Below are positions 7,688 through 14,432 of a DNA stretch of 24,660 nucleotides, piece by piece. The notes under the pieces are model-generated. The model was not told the origin of the DNA. It did not search any database and saw nothing but the letters and a program-made list of their open reading frames with translations. The position numbers were made by a program, and so were the translations under genes. The stretch comes from an uncultured Collinsella sp. Lineage in GTDB: Bacteria; Actinomycetota; Coriobacteriia; Coriobacteriales; Coriobacteriaceae. How positions within the stretch are numbered: position 1 is the first letter of the stretch; each line of letters starts with the position of its first letter. The stretch lies in the NCBI GenBank assembly GCA_958421035.1, contig CATZKS010000016.1:1-24660 (forward strand), given 5' to 3'.

Positions 7688-7693
7688 TATAAG
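7688..7693 (+). promoter_or_regulatory. Possible -10 box, TATAAG
   Basis: TATAAG lies 41 bases before the start codon of the unknown membrane protein gene and is the only good -10 match in the spacer. No good -35 box is found 16-18 bases upstream. Confidence 0.3.
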
Positions 7694-7734
7694 ACTAGCG
7701 AGTGTTTATTTGCGAGGCCTAAGGGGCGCCCCGT

Positions 7735-8601
7735 ATGGATATCGATAACTTTGAATGGTGGTATAGCGAGGGTGAGGCTCCGGACGAGGGGTGGGACGAG
7801 CCCGCGCCGCGTGACGTGTCGAGCGACGAGGACGAGACCGGCAACGCCGCCGCCGACTCGGACGCCGCCCTCGACCCCGTCGAGCCCCTGACCTTCGAAC
7901 AAGCTTGGGCCCAGGCCGAGGCAGACGAGGCCAAGGCCGACGCTACGGCCACGCTCGGCGAGCCAGCCGACATGTCGATCTCGCCGGCAAAGACCCCGCA
8001 GCCGCGCCACACTATCGATCCCGACAGCACGGCATCCTTCAGCATTCTCGACGTGCCCTCGCAGGGCGCTCAGGCGCCCGCACCCACACGTCGCCCCAAT
8101 CTGTCTCGCGAGGAAGATGCAGGACGCCGCTCGCCGCTCGGCCCCATCCTTATCGCCTTTATGGCCGGCGTTATCGCCTGCTCGGTAATTGGAAACGTCT
8201 GGAGCCATGTCGAGCAGCAGCGAAAAGACGCCGCCAAGGTCGAGATGTCTGTCGAGCAATCGCTCGGCCGCACGCGCTCGGTACATGTGTCGGTCGAGGT
8301 CAAGGACGGCGCGACGTGGGACACCGCGCGCGGCGACAGCCAAATGCTCATCCACATCGTGGGGCGCACGCTCAAAGGGCAGACGATTGACGAGTATCAA
8401 TACGTCAATTCCGCTGGTGACGGCATCGAGCTCAAGCCTGGCGACTACGAGCTCACGGTCGATGAACCGCCCGTCGCCACCGACGGCACGCGCTTCCGCG
8501 CCTCAAAGCGCATGGTTCCCGTGAACTTTAACTCACAGGCGCCCGACACGGTCGACACCACACCGCAGGGCGGGTTCGACCTTTACGTAGATACCCAGTA
8601 G
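7735..8601 (+). CDS. Unknown single-pass membrane protein
   Basis: A 288-aa protein not recognised as any named family. Residues 1-132 are strongly acidic and low in complexity (Asp/Glu/Ala/Pro), probably disordered and cytoplasmic. One membrane helix follows at about 134-156 (PLGPILIAFMAGVIACSVIG), preceded by Arg residues that favour an inside N-terminus. Residues 157-288 would then be outside the cell; they contain a predicted beta-rich domain (RSVHVSVEVKDGATWDTARG, LKPGDYELTVDE). A start at ATG 7735 has AAGGGG about 8 bases before. It stands alone between the palindromic spacer and the epimerase gene. The layout resembles anti-sigma or cell-wall sensing proteins, but no motif supports a function. 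Confidence 0.8.
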   Translation: MDIDNFEWWYSEGEAPDEGWDEPAPRDVSSDEDETGNAAADSDAALDPVEPLTFEQAWAQAEADEAKADATATLGEPADMSISPAKTPQPRHTIDPDSTASFSILDVPSQGAQAPAPTRRPNLSREEDAGRRSPLGPILIAFMAGVIACSVIGNVWSHVEQQRKDAAKVEMSVEQSLGRTRSVHVSVEVKDGATWDTARGDSQMLIHIVGRTLKGQTIDEYQYVNSAGDGIELKPGDYELTVDEPPVATDGTRFRASKRMVPVNFNSQAPDTVDTTPQGGFDLYVDTQ

Positions 8602-8653
8602 GCGCTCGCCGCTCATTCCGCTATGGCTACTCAATAATCGCCTGCCGTCCCGT

Positions 8654-8696
8654 CCCACCGCCAAGAGTGGGACAATAGCCCTCGACACTATTGTTT
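8654..8696. terminator. Two adjacent hairpins, possible terminator
   Basis: GTCCCAC (8654-8660) pairs with GTGGGAC (8669-8675), and ACAATAG (8674-8680) with CTATTGT (8690-8696). They overlap by two bases and so would form alternatively or side by side. A weak T-rich stretch (TTTACTTTT) follows, just before the epimerase ribosome binding site. They could end the upstream transcript or control the epimerase leader. Confidence 0.35.
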
Positions 8697-8714
8697 ACTT
8701 TTGGAGGAAGTAGC

Positions 8715-9608
8715 ATGTCTACCGTCACTACCATCAAGCGCGGCGGCCTCACCGCGGCCATCGATTCCATGGGCGCCCAGCTCACGAGCCTTGCTCTCAA
8801 CGGCAACGAGTATCTGTGGCAGGGCGACCCCGCCTTTTGGGGTAAGCACGCGCCCATTCTGTTCCCCATCGTGGGCTCACTGCGCAACAACACGGCAACG
8901 TCTGCGGCTGGCACCTGCGAGATGCCGCGCCACGGCCTCGCGCGCATCGTCGAGCACAAGCTAGTCGAGGTTTCGGAGGACGGCTCCTCGGTAACGTACG
9001 AGATCACCGATACGCCCGAGTCGCTCAAGGCCTTTCCGTTCCACTTTAAGCTCAACATGACCTATGCCCTGACTGGTGACGCCACGCTTACCCAGACCTT
9101 TGCCGTCACCAATACCGGCGACGTGGACCTGCCGTTCTCGGTGGGCGGCCACCCCGCGTTTAACGTACCGGCTCCCGGTGCCGAGGACGAGGCATTCGAG
9201 GATTACGAGCTGGCGTTTACCGAGGCTTGGACTAACGAGGCTCCCATCATCACGCCCGACGGTCTTATGACGTTCGAGGGCAGCTACAAGGCTCCCGATA
9301 ACTCGGACGTGCTGCCCATCACGCACCGCAGCTTCGATAACGACGCCATCATGTTCACCGATACCCCGGGCTCCACGCTCACGCTGCGCGGCCGCAAGTC
9401 GGGTCACGGCGTCAAGATCGACTTTGAGGGCTTTAAGTACATTGGCGTGTGGTCTGCCGCCAACGACGCTCCGTTTGTGGCGCTCGAGCCCTGGACCGGT
9501 CACACCACCATGGACACCGAGGACGATGTCTTTGAGCACAAGGTCAACACCATCACCCTGGCCCCGGGCGAGACGGACAAGCGCAGTTTTAGCGTTACCT
9601 TGCTCTAG
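8715..9608 (+). CDS. Aldose 1-epimerase family protein
   Basis: A 297-aa cytoplasmic protein of the galactose mutarotase-like superfamily, closest in look to the LacX/YeaD-like group rather than classical GalM. It would interconvert alpha and beta anomers of a sugar or sugar phosphate. Visible motifs: the RHGLAR segment with H73, the typical GGHPAFN with H146 (likely acid), and ALEPWTG with E258 (likely base). The ATG chosen has a strong GGAGG seven bases before it; an upstream in-frame start adds eight residues that include the ribosome binding site and is rejected. No sugar genes are next to it, so the substrate is open. A large palindrome with a T-run right after the stop likely terminates the message. 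Confidence 0.88.
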   Translation: MSTVTTIKRGGLTAAIDSMGAQLTSLALNGNEYLWQGDPAFWGKHAPILFPIVGSLRNNTATSAAGTCEMPRHGLARIVEHKLVEVSEDGSSVTYEITDTPESLKAFPFHFKLNMTYALTGDATLTQTFAVTNTGDVDLPFSVGGHPAFNVPAPGAEDEAFEDYELAFTEAWTNEAPIITPDGLMTFEGSYKAPDNSDVLPITHRSFDNDAIMFTDTPGSTLTLRGRKSGHGVKIDFEGFKYIGVWSAANDAPFVALEPWTGHTTMDTEDDVFEHKVNTITLAPGETDKRSFSVTLL

Positions 9609-9624
9609 AGGTTCCGCCGCTCGG

Positions 9625-9733
9625 TCGATGCTGCGCGTCGTCCAGAGCGACAAGTTGTCATTCAAAAGGCAAGGCATAGACCTTCTGGTCATGCCTTGCC
9701 TTTTTCATGCCACTTGTTCGCTCTGGACGTCGC
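9625..9733. repeat. Large palindromic repeat with terminator core
   Basis: An imperfect palindrome of about 100 bases. The inner stem is AAAAGGCAAGGCAT plus GACC (9664-9682, one bulged A) pairing with 9687-9704 around loop TTCT, followed by TTTTT. The outer stem is CGTCCAGAGCGACAAG (9639-9654) pairing with 9713-9729 with one bulge. The left half recurs at 24606-24660 with about five differences over 55 bases. The inner part is a convincing intrinsic terminator for the epimerase gene, while the outer repeated part marks it as an interspersed element. Confidence 0.8.
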
Positions 9734-9871
9734 TCGCCGGCATTGCCAAAACATCGGCGTCCCCAATGACTACCGCGTGTCTATTAATTTTTCGAGCTTG
9801 TGCTGCGCTGCTAGTTGCTGGCGTATATCCTGTTAAGTCGTCAGCATACGATTCAACAGGGAAGGCAGATT

Positions 9872-10798
9872 ATGCATTCTCCCCATCAACGCGACGCGCA
9901 TCCACAGCCGGTATGCAGCCGTCGCATCTTTTTGGGTAGCGCTCTCGCTGCGAGCGCTTCCGTCGTCGCCGGCGCGCTTGCCGGCTGTCAGCGCCCGTCA
10001 ACGCTCAAGGTGGTTCGGCCCACGACGGGCGGCGGTCGCGACGACCTGTCCGATTCCGTGATCGGCAAGGACAAGATCCGCATTGGCATGGAGGCGGCCT
10101 ACGCCCCGTACAACTGGCAGGTCTCCGAAGCCAGCGAGTACACCATCCCCATCGACAACGTGCAGGGCGCCTATGCCGATGGTTACGACGTGCAGATCGC
10201 CAAGATCGTCTGCAAGGCCCTCGGCGGCGAGCCCGTTGCCGTCAAACAGAGCTTCTCGGGTCTTATCGATTCGCTCAACAACGGCCAGATCGACCTCATC
10301 ATTGCCGGCATGAGCGCCACGCCCGAGCGCGAGGAGTCCGTCGGCTTTTCCGATCCGTACTTCATTGGCTACTTTGGCCTGTTCGTAAAAGAGGGTTCCC
10401 CCTACCAAAACGCGACCAAGCTCAGCGACTTTAGCGGCGCTACGGTGCTCGGGCAAAAGGACACCATGCTCGATACCGTCATCGACGAGATCCCGGGCGT
10501 TGTCCACAAAAACCCGGTCGACTCGGTTCCCACGGTGTTTTCGAATCTGCTGCAGGGCACCTGCGACGCCGTGACTTACAACACCGAGAATGAGAAGGGC
10601 TATATGGCCCAAAATCCCGGTATCGTCCCCATCCAGTTTGCCGAGGGCGAGGGCTTTAAGCAGGAGGTCACGGCAAATGTCGGTTGCCGCAAGGGCTCGG
10701 ACAAGCTGCTTAAGCTCATCGACAAGACACTCAAGGGCATTAGCCAAGAGGAGCGCGACCAAATGTGGGACGCGTGCCTCGACCGTCAGCCGGCATAG
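9872..10798 (+). CDS. Amino acid ABC importer, Tat-type lipoprotein
   Basis: A 308-aa extracellular solute-binding protein (SBP_bac_3 family) that captures a polar or basic amino acid for the importer encoded next to it. The N-terminus has SRRIFLGSALA (S16-R17-R18), matching the twin-arginine pattern SRRxFL, a hydrophobic stretch, and the lipobox LAGC with C39 as lipid anchor. The binding domain shows KIRIGMEAAYAPYNW, GYDVQIAKIVCKALG, SFSGLIDSLNNGQIDLI and AGMSATPEREESVGFSDPY, all typical of this family. The ATG at 9872 with GGGAAGG upstream is preferred to an earlier in-frame start that adds 19 residues before the signal. The permease starts nine bases after its stop. Confidence 0.9.
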   Translation: MHSPHQRDAHPQPVCSRRIFLGSALAASASVVAGALAGCQRPSTLKVVRPTTGGGRDDLSDSVIGKDKIRIGMEAAYAPYNWQVSEASEYTIPIDNVQGAYADGYDVQIAKIVCKALGGEPVAVKQSFSGLIDSLNNGQIDLIIAGMSATPEREESVGFSDPYFIGYFGLFVKEGSPYQNATKLSDFSGATVLGQKDTMLDTVIDEIPGVVHKNPVDSVPTVFSNLLQGTCDAVTYNTENEKGYMAQNPGIVPIQFAEGEGFKQEVTANVGCRKGSDKLLKLIDKTLKGISQEERDQMWDACLDRQPA

Positions 10799-10807
10799 GG
10801 AGGCAGC

Positions 10808-11956
10808 ATGAAAACCATTAATCGCCTGGCCTCCTTTATCAAGGCCGACCACCGTTATGTATACCTGGGCACGAGTGTTATCGCGGCGCTCGGCCTGGCG
10901 TTTAGCCAACGCAACCCCACGCCGCTGAGCTTCTTGGCCCCCACCGGTATCTTCCAAGACTGCCTCTGGGCAATCCTTTGGGCCTGGCTCGTCGTGTCGG
11001 CGGCGGCGCTGGTCACCAAGCTCATGCACTGGAACGACTATCGCGAAAAGTCGCCGTTCGCATCCGAGCGCTGCCGTCGTGGCGCACGCCTGGGCAGCTA
11101 CGTCATGGTCGCCATCGCGGCAGTTTTCTTTATTGACCGCTGCGTCATGTCGTTTATCGACCTGGTGCAGGTGAGCATTGTCTCGGATTCCAACCCCAGC
11201 GACTTTTTGTCGAGCCTGGTCTACATGACCTACAAGAGCGGGGACTTCTTCATTCGCGGTATCGAGATCACCATCGCGCTTGCCACCTTCGGCACCGTCA
11301 TCGCATTCTTCCTGGCGCTGCTCTTCGTGTTCCTACGCATTCAGACGTTCGACCGCGTGGATAACGACCTGGTGCGCTTCGTTAAGAGTATCGGCCGCGG
11401 CTTTGCGACCGTCTACTCCACCATCGTGCGCGGCACGCCCATGATGGTCCAGGGCCTGCTCATCTATTACGCGGGTTTCACCGTTTTGCGCGGCATGGGC
11501 TTCGAGACCACCCAGGCCAACCAGATCTGGAGTACCTTCACCGCCGGCCTCGTTACCATCTCGCTCAATTCCACCGCCTACATGATGGAGGTCCTGCGCG
11601 GCGGCATCGAGTCCATCGATTCCGGCCAAGCCGAGGCGGCGCGATCGCTGGGCCTGTCGCAGTGGCAGGCCATGCGCAAAGTCGTGTTCCCCCAGGGCAT
11701 TAAAAATGCGATTCCGGCGCTCACCAACGAGCTCATCATCAACATCAAGGATTCGTCGGTGCTCTCGGTCATCGGCGTGTTCGACCTTATGTACGCTACT
11801 ACCACGGTCGCCGGCGTGTACTACCGCCAGATGGAGGTCTACTGCGTGGCGCTCGTGGTCTACCTGATCCTGACGCTCGTGGCGAGCCGCCTGCTCGAAG
11901 CCTTTGGCAAAAAGCTCGGTGCCGAGGCTCCGGTCACGCTGCCCAGCTCTAACTAG
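10808..11956 (+). CDS. Amino acid ABC importer permease
   Basis: A 382-aa inner-membrane subunit of the HisM/GlnP type. The C-terminal part (about 150-370) is the transport domain, with TAYMMEVLRGGIESIDSGQA and the EAA loop EAARSLGLSQWQAMRKVVFP (about 275-294) that contacts the ATPase. The N-terminal 140 residues add about three further membrane helices not found in the shortest family members. With only one permease gene the transporter is probably a homodimer in the membrane. GGGAGG lies four bases before the ATG. It sits between the binding protein and the ATPase genes (gaps 9 and 22 bases), clearly one operon. Confidence 0.92.
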   Translation: MKTINRLASFIKADHRYVYLGTSVIAALGLAFSQRNPTPLSFLAPTGIFQDCLWAILWAWLVVSAAALVTKLMHWNDYREKSPFASERCRRGARLGSYVMVAIAAVFFIDRCVMSFIDLVQVSIVSDSNPSDFLSSLVYMTYKSGDFFIRGIEITIALATFGTVIAFFLALLFVFLRIQTFDRVDNDLVRFVKSIGRGFATVYSTIVRGTPMMVQGLLIYYAGFTVLRGMGFETTQANQIWSTFTAGLVTISLNSTAYMMEVLRGGIESIDSGQAEAARSLGLSQWQAMRKVVFPQGIKNAIPALTNELIINIKDSSVLSVIGVFDLMYATTTVAGVYYRQMEVYCVALVVYLILTLVASRLLEAFGKKLGAEAPVTLPSSN

Positions 11957-11978
11957 GCTTAAGACGAGGAGAATCATC

Positions 11979-12761
11979 ATGGCAGATACCGCCACTACCG
12001 GCGTTGCGGCCGCGCAAACCAAAGAGCCGCTCATCCGCGTTGAGGGCCTGCACAAGAGCTTTGGCTCGCTCGAGGTGCTCAAGGGCATCGACCTGGCCGT
12101 TAGCCCCGGCGAAGTCGTCACCATCATCGGTGCCTCGGGCTCGGGTAAGTCGACACTGCTGCGTTGCCTCAACCTGCTCGAGACTCCGGACGCGGGCCAC
12201 ATCTGGTTCCACGGTCAGGATCTCACGGCCGAGCGCTGCAACATCAACAAGCTGCGCGAGGACATCGGCATGGTGTTCCAGGGCTTCAACCTGTTCAACA
12301 ACATGGATGTGCTCGACAACTGCACGCTCGCGCCCGTCACGCTCAAAAAGATGAGCAAAGATCAGGCCGAACAGGTCGCGATGGAGCATCTGGCGAGCGT
12401 GGGACTCGAAAAATTCGCCCATGCCGCGGTTGGTCGCCTGTCCGGTGGCCAAAAGCAGCGCGTTGCCATCGCCCGCGCCCTGTGCATGAACCCGCAGATC
12501 ATGCTGTTTGACGAGCCTACCTCCGCGCTCGATCCCGAGATCGTGGGCGAGGTGCTCGACGTTATGCGAAAACTCGCCGCCGACGGCATGACCATGGTCG
12601 TCGTTACCCACGAGATGGCCTTCGCGCGCACCGTGTCCGACCGTGTGGTCTTTATGGACCAGGGCGTGGTGCTCGAGGACGCCGCGCCGGCTGAGCTCTT
12701 TGGCAATCCTAGGCACCAGCGCACCCGCGAGTTCCTCTCGCGTTATCTCAACGACAAATAA
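11979..12761 (+). CDS. Amino acid ABC importer ATPase
   Basis: A 260-aa ATP-binding subunit of the GlnQ/HisP type that powers the importer. All motifs are intact: Walker A GASGSGKST (51-59), Q-loop MVFQGFNLF, signature LSGGQKQR (about 154), Walker B IMLFDEPTSALD (about 174-185) and the switch His in VVTHEM (about 208). The short insertion TAERCNINKLRE is usual in this subfamily. The ATG at 11979 has AGGAG seven bases before it; an upstream in-frame start overlaps the permease gene and gives 25 unlikely residues. A hairpin follows its stop. Confidence 0.94.
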   Translation: MADTATTGVAAAQTKEPLIRVEGLHKSFGSLEVLKGIDLAVSPGEVVTIIGASGSGKSTLLRCLNLLETPDAGHIWFHGQDLTAERCNINKLREDIGMVFQGFNLFNNMDVLDNCTLAPVTLKKMSKDQAEQVAMEHLASVGLEKFAHAAVGRLSGGQKQRVAIARALCMNPQIMLFDEPTSALDPEIVGEVLDVMRKLAADGMTMVVVTHEMAFARTVSDRVVFMDQGVVLEDAAPAELFGNPRHQRTREFLSRYLNDK

Positions 12762-12772
12762 TGCAAGGGAGC

Positions 12773-12808
12773 GTGGCAAAGGGACCGCCTCTTTGCCACA
12801 CTGTTTTT
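12773..12808 (+). terminator. Hairpin with T-run, possible terminator
   Basis: GTGGCAAAG (12773-12781) pairs with CTTTGCCAC (12791-12799) around a 9-base loop, and ACTGTTTTT follows. This can act as a terminator for the importer operon. The sequence is also a weak member of the GACAAAGGG palindrome family. The GGAGG of the next gene begins right after the T-run, so read-through into the peptidase gene is possible. Confidence 0.5.
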
Positions 12809-12818
12809 GGAGGAAGGC

Positions 12819-14246
12819 ATGGCCGAGGTTTGGCGCTTCTTTGCGCACGAGGATGATTTTGCCGACATCGACGAGGTCGGCGCGTGCGAGCGCCTGGGCC
12901 GCGTGCTGTCGTTTCCGACGATTTCGAGCATGGATGCCCAGACGGTGGACTGGCAGGCGTTTGCCGACCTGCGCGCCTATATGCAGCAGGCCTGGCCGCG
13001 CGTGTTTGCGGCGGGCGAGGTCGAGCTCATCGACCATTCGCTGCTCGTGACGCTTGCCGGCGCCGACCCCGCCCTCAAGCCGGTCATGCTCATGGGCCAC
13101 ATGGACGTGGTCCCCGTGGTGCCGGGCACCGAGACGGGCTGGACGCACGATCCCTTTAGCGGGCACGTGGACGACACCTATATTTGGGGTCGCGGCGCCA
13201 TCGATATGAAAGACCAGGTTGCGGGCATCCTGGAGGCCGTTGAGTATGCGCTGGCGCACGGCTGGCAACACGAACGAACCCTGCTGCTGGCCTTTGGCCA
13301 GGACGAGGAGACCACGCAGTACGGCGCGGGCGCCATTGGTCGCGCGCTCGAGGAGCGTGGCGTTGAGCTTGAGTACCTGATCGACGAGGGCGACTATCGC
13401 ATCGTTCCGGCTGCCGAGTACAGCGCGGGTGAGGGTTGGCTTATGCATGCCGATCTTGCCGAGAAGGGCTATGCCGATATCGTGCTCAAGACGAAGAGCG
13501 AAGGCGGGCATTCGTCCAACCCCTACGGTGGCACGTCGCTCGAAGTGCTCAGCCGCGCTATTGCCGCGATTTGCGATATCGAGTGGCCGACGCGTGTGAC
13601 CGATCTGCTTGCCGCGCAGCTCGTCGAGCTGGGGCTTTATACCGCAGACGAGATTGCTGCCAACAAGGATGCCATCGTGCGCGACTGCCTCGCCAGCAAA
13701 AAGCTGTACCCGCTTGTGACCACCACCTGCGCGCCCACGCAAATCGAAGGCGGCAGTACCGGTGCCAACGTAATGCCGCAGGATATGTGGGCCAATATCA
13801 ACTTCCGCATGCTCGAGGGTACGAGCGTGGCCGATGTCGTGGCCTGCTGCCGCGAGGCCGTTGCCACCGCTGGGCTCGCTGGCCGAGTCGAGGTCGAGCT
13901 GGGGCCCGGCAGTTCCGAGCCCTCGCCGTCCCCGCGCGTGGGCGGCCCGGGGCTCGAGGCCGTCTGCGCCATCGCCGCCCGCTATTTCCGCGATCCCAGG
14001 GGGACGGAGGAAAACGGATCGCCTGCGGTGGGCCAAGAGCCGATGAGCATCGTGCCCTCGACCGTGATTGGTGCAACCGATGCCGCCAACTACCAGCGCA
14101 TTTGCCGCGAGTGCATCCGCTTCTCTGCCTTTGTGGTCGACGATGACGAATGCGACCGCGGCGTCCACGGCACCAACGAGCGCATCACGCGTCGCGCCTA
14201 CCTCCAAGGCATCCGCTTCCTCATCGCCCTGCTCCACACGCTCTAG
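12819..14246 (+). CDS. M20 family metallopeptidase, CPS1/PM20D1-like
   Basis: A 475-aa zinc-dependent amidohydrolase or peptidase. Metal ligands and catalytic residues are visible: MGHMDVVPV (H94, D96), GRGAIDMKDQ (D129 bridging), FGQDEET (E163 base, E164 ligand), IDEGD (about 189-190) and GVHGTNERI with H450. The order and wording resemble the CPS1 carboxypeptidase and PM20D1 group more than DapE or ArgE. A dimerisation domain lies between about 215 and 340 (SEGGHSSNPYGGTSLEVLSRA). No signal peptide is seen, so it acts in the cytoplasm. ATG 12819 with GGAGG five bases before is chosen over an upstream TTG that overlaps the binding site. Downstream of an amino acid importer it may release amino acids from small peptides or N-acyl amino acids. 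Confidence 0.88.
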   Translation: MAEVWRFFAHEDDFADIDEVGACERLGRVLSFPTISSMDAQTVDWQAFADLRAYMQQAWPRVFAAGEVELIDHSLLVTLAGADPALKPVMLMGHMDVVPVVPGTETGWTHDPFSGHVDDTYIWGRGAIDMKDQVAGILEAVEYALAHGWQHERTLLLAFGQDEETTQYGAGAIGRALEERGVELEYLIDEGDYRIVPAAEYSAGEGWLMHADLAEKGYADIVLKTKSEGGHSSNPYGGTSLEVLSRAIAAICDIEWPTRVTDLLAAQLVELGLYTADEIAANKDAIVRDCLASKKLYPLVTTTCAPTQIEGGSTGANVMPQDMWANINFRMLEGTSVADVVACCREAVATAGLAGRVEVELGPGSSEPSPSPRVGGPGLEAVCAIAARYFRDPRGTEENGSPAVGQEPMSIVPSTVIGATDAANYQRICRECIRFSAFVVDDDECDRGVHGTNERITRRAYLQGIRFLIALLHTL

Positions 14247-14265
14247 AATGCGACAAAGGGACTGA
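14247..14265 (+). repeat. Left half of split REP-like palindrome
   Basis: AATGCGACAAAGGG (14247-14260) followed by ACTGA starts one base after the peptidase stop codon. It is the exact complement of CCCTTTGTCGCATT at 23297-23310. Together with the shared GACTGA (14260-14265 and 23291-23296) the two halves rebuild a palindrome with 14-bp arms and a 5-base loop, the same form as the intact copy at 7531-7563. Confidence 0.75.
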
Positions 14266-14432
14266 GCCGATTTCATCGGTAATGAGACAAAAACTGTCAT
14301 AGAAAAAGACTAAGATATCTTAAGAGACATATGCTGGGGTTGGTATTCCATGAACGACTGCGGGCATGTGCCAGACTGCCTCGGCCCCCGGGGAGCGCCC
14401 GGGCAGGTCGCCGTGTGACTGGGGAGGAAATT

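Noticed and set aside
7474..8400. N-terminal extension of the MFS reading frame to 722 codons
   Set aside because: The extension runs through palindromes and antisense to another gene; the TTG at 7473 has a binding site and fits family length.
9734..9871. Riboswitch or T-box leader of the amino acid importer
   Set aside because: No conserved T-box sequence, specifier stem or known riboswitch core could be found in the short leader.
11949..14300. Minus-strand open frame of 783 codons
   Set aside because: Lies opposite the ATPase and M20 peptidase genes, both with intact catalytic motifs; no domain seen.
14331..14432. Adhesin start at the ATG at 14331
   Set aside because: No good binding site, and the added 34 residues (Arg/Pro-rich) do not resemble a signal peptide; the ATG at 14433 has GGGGAGG.
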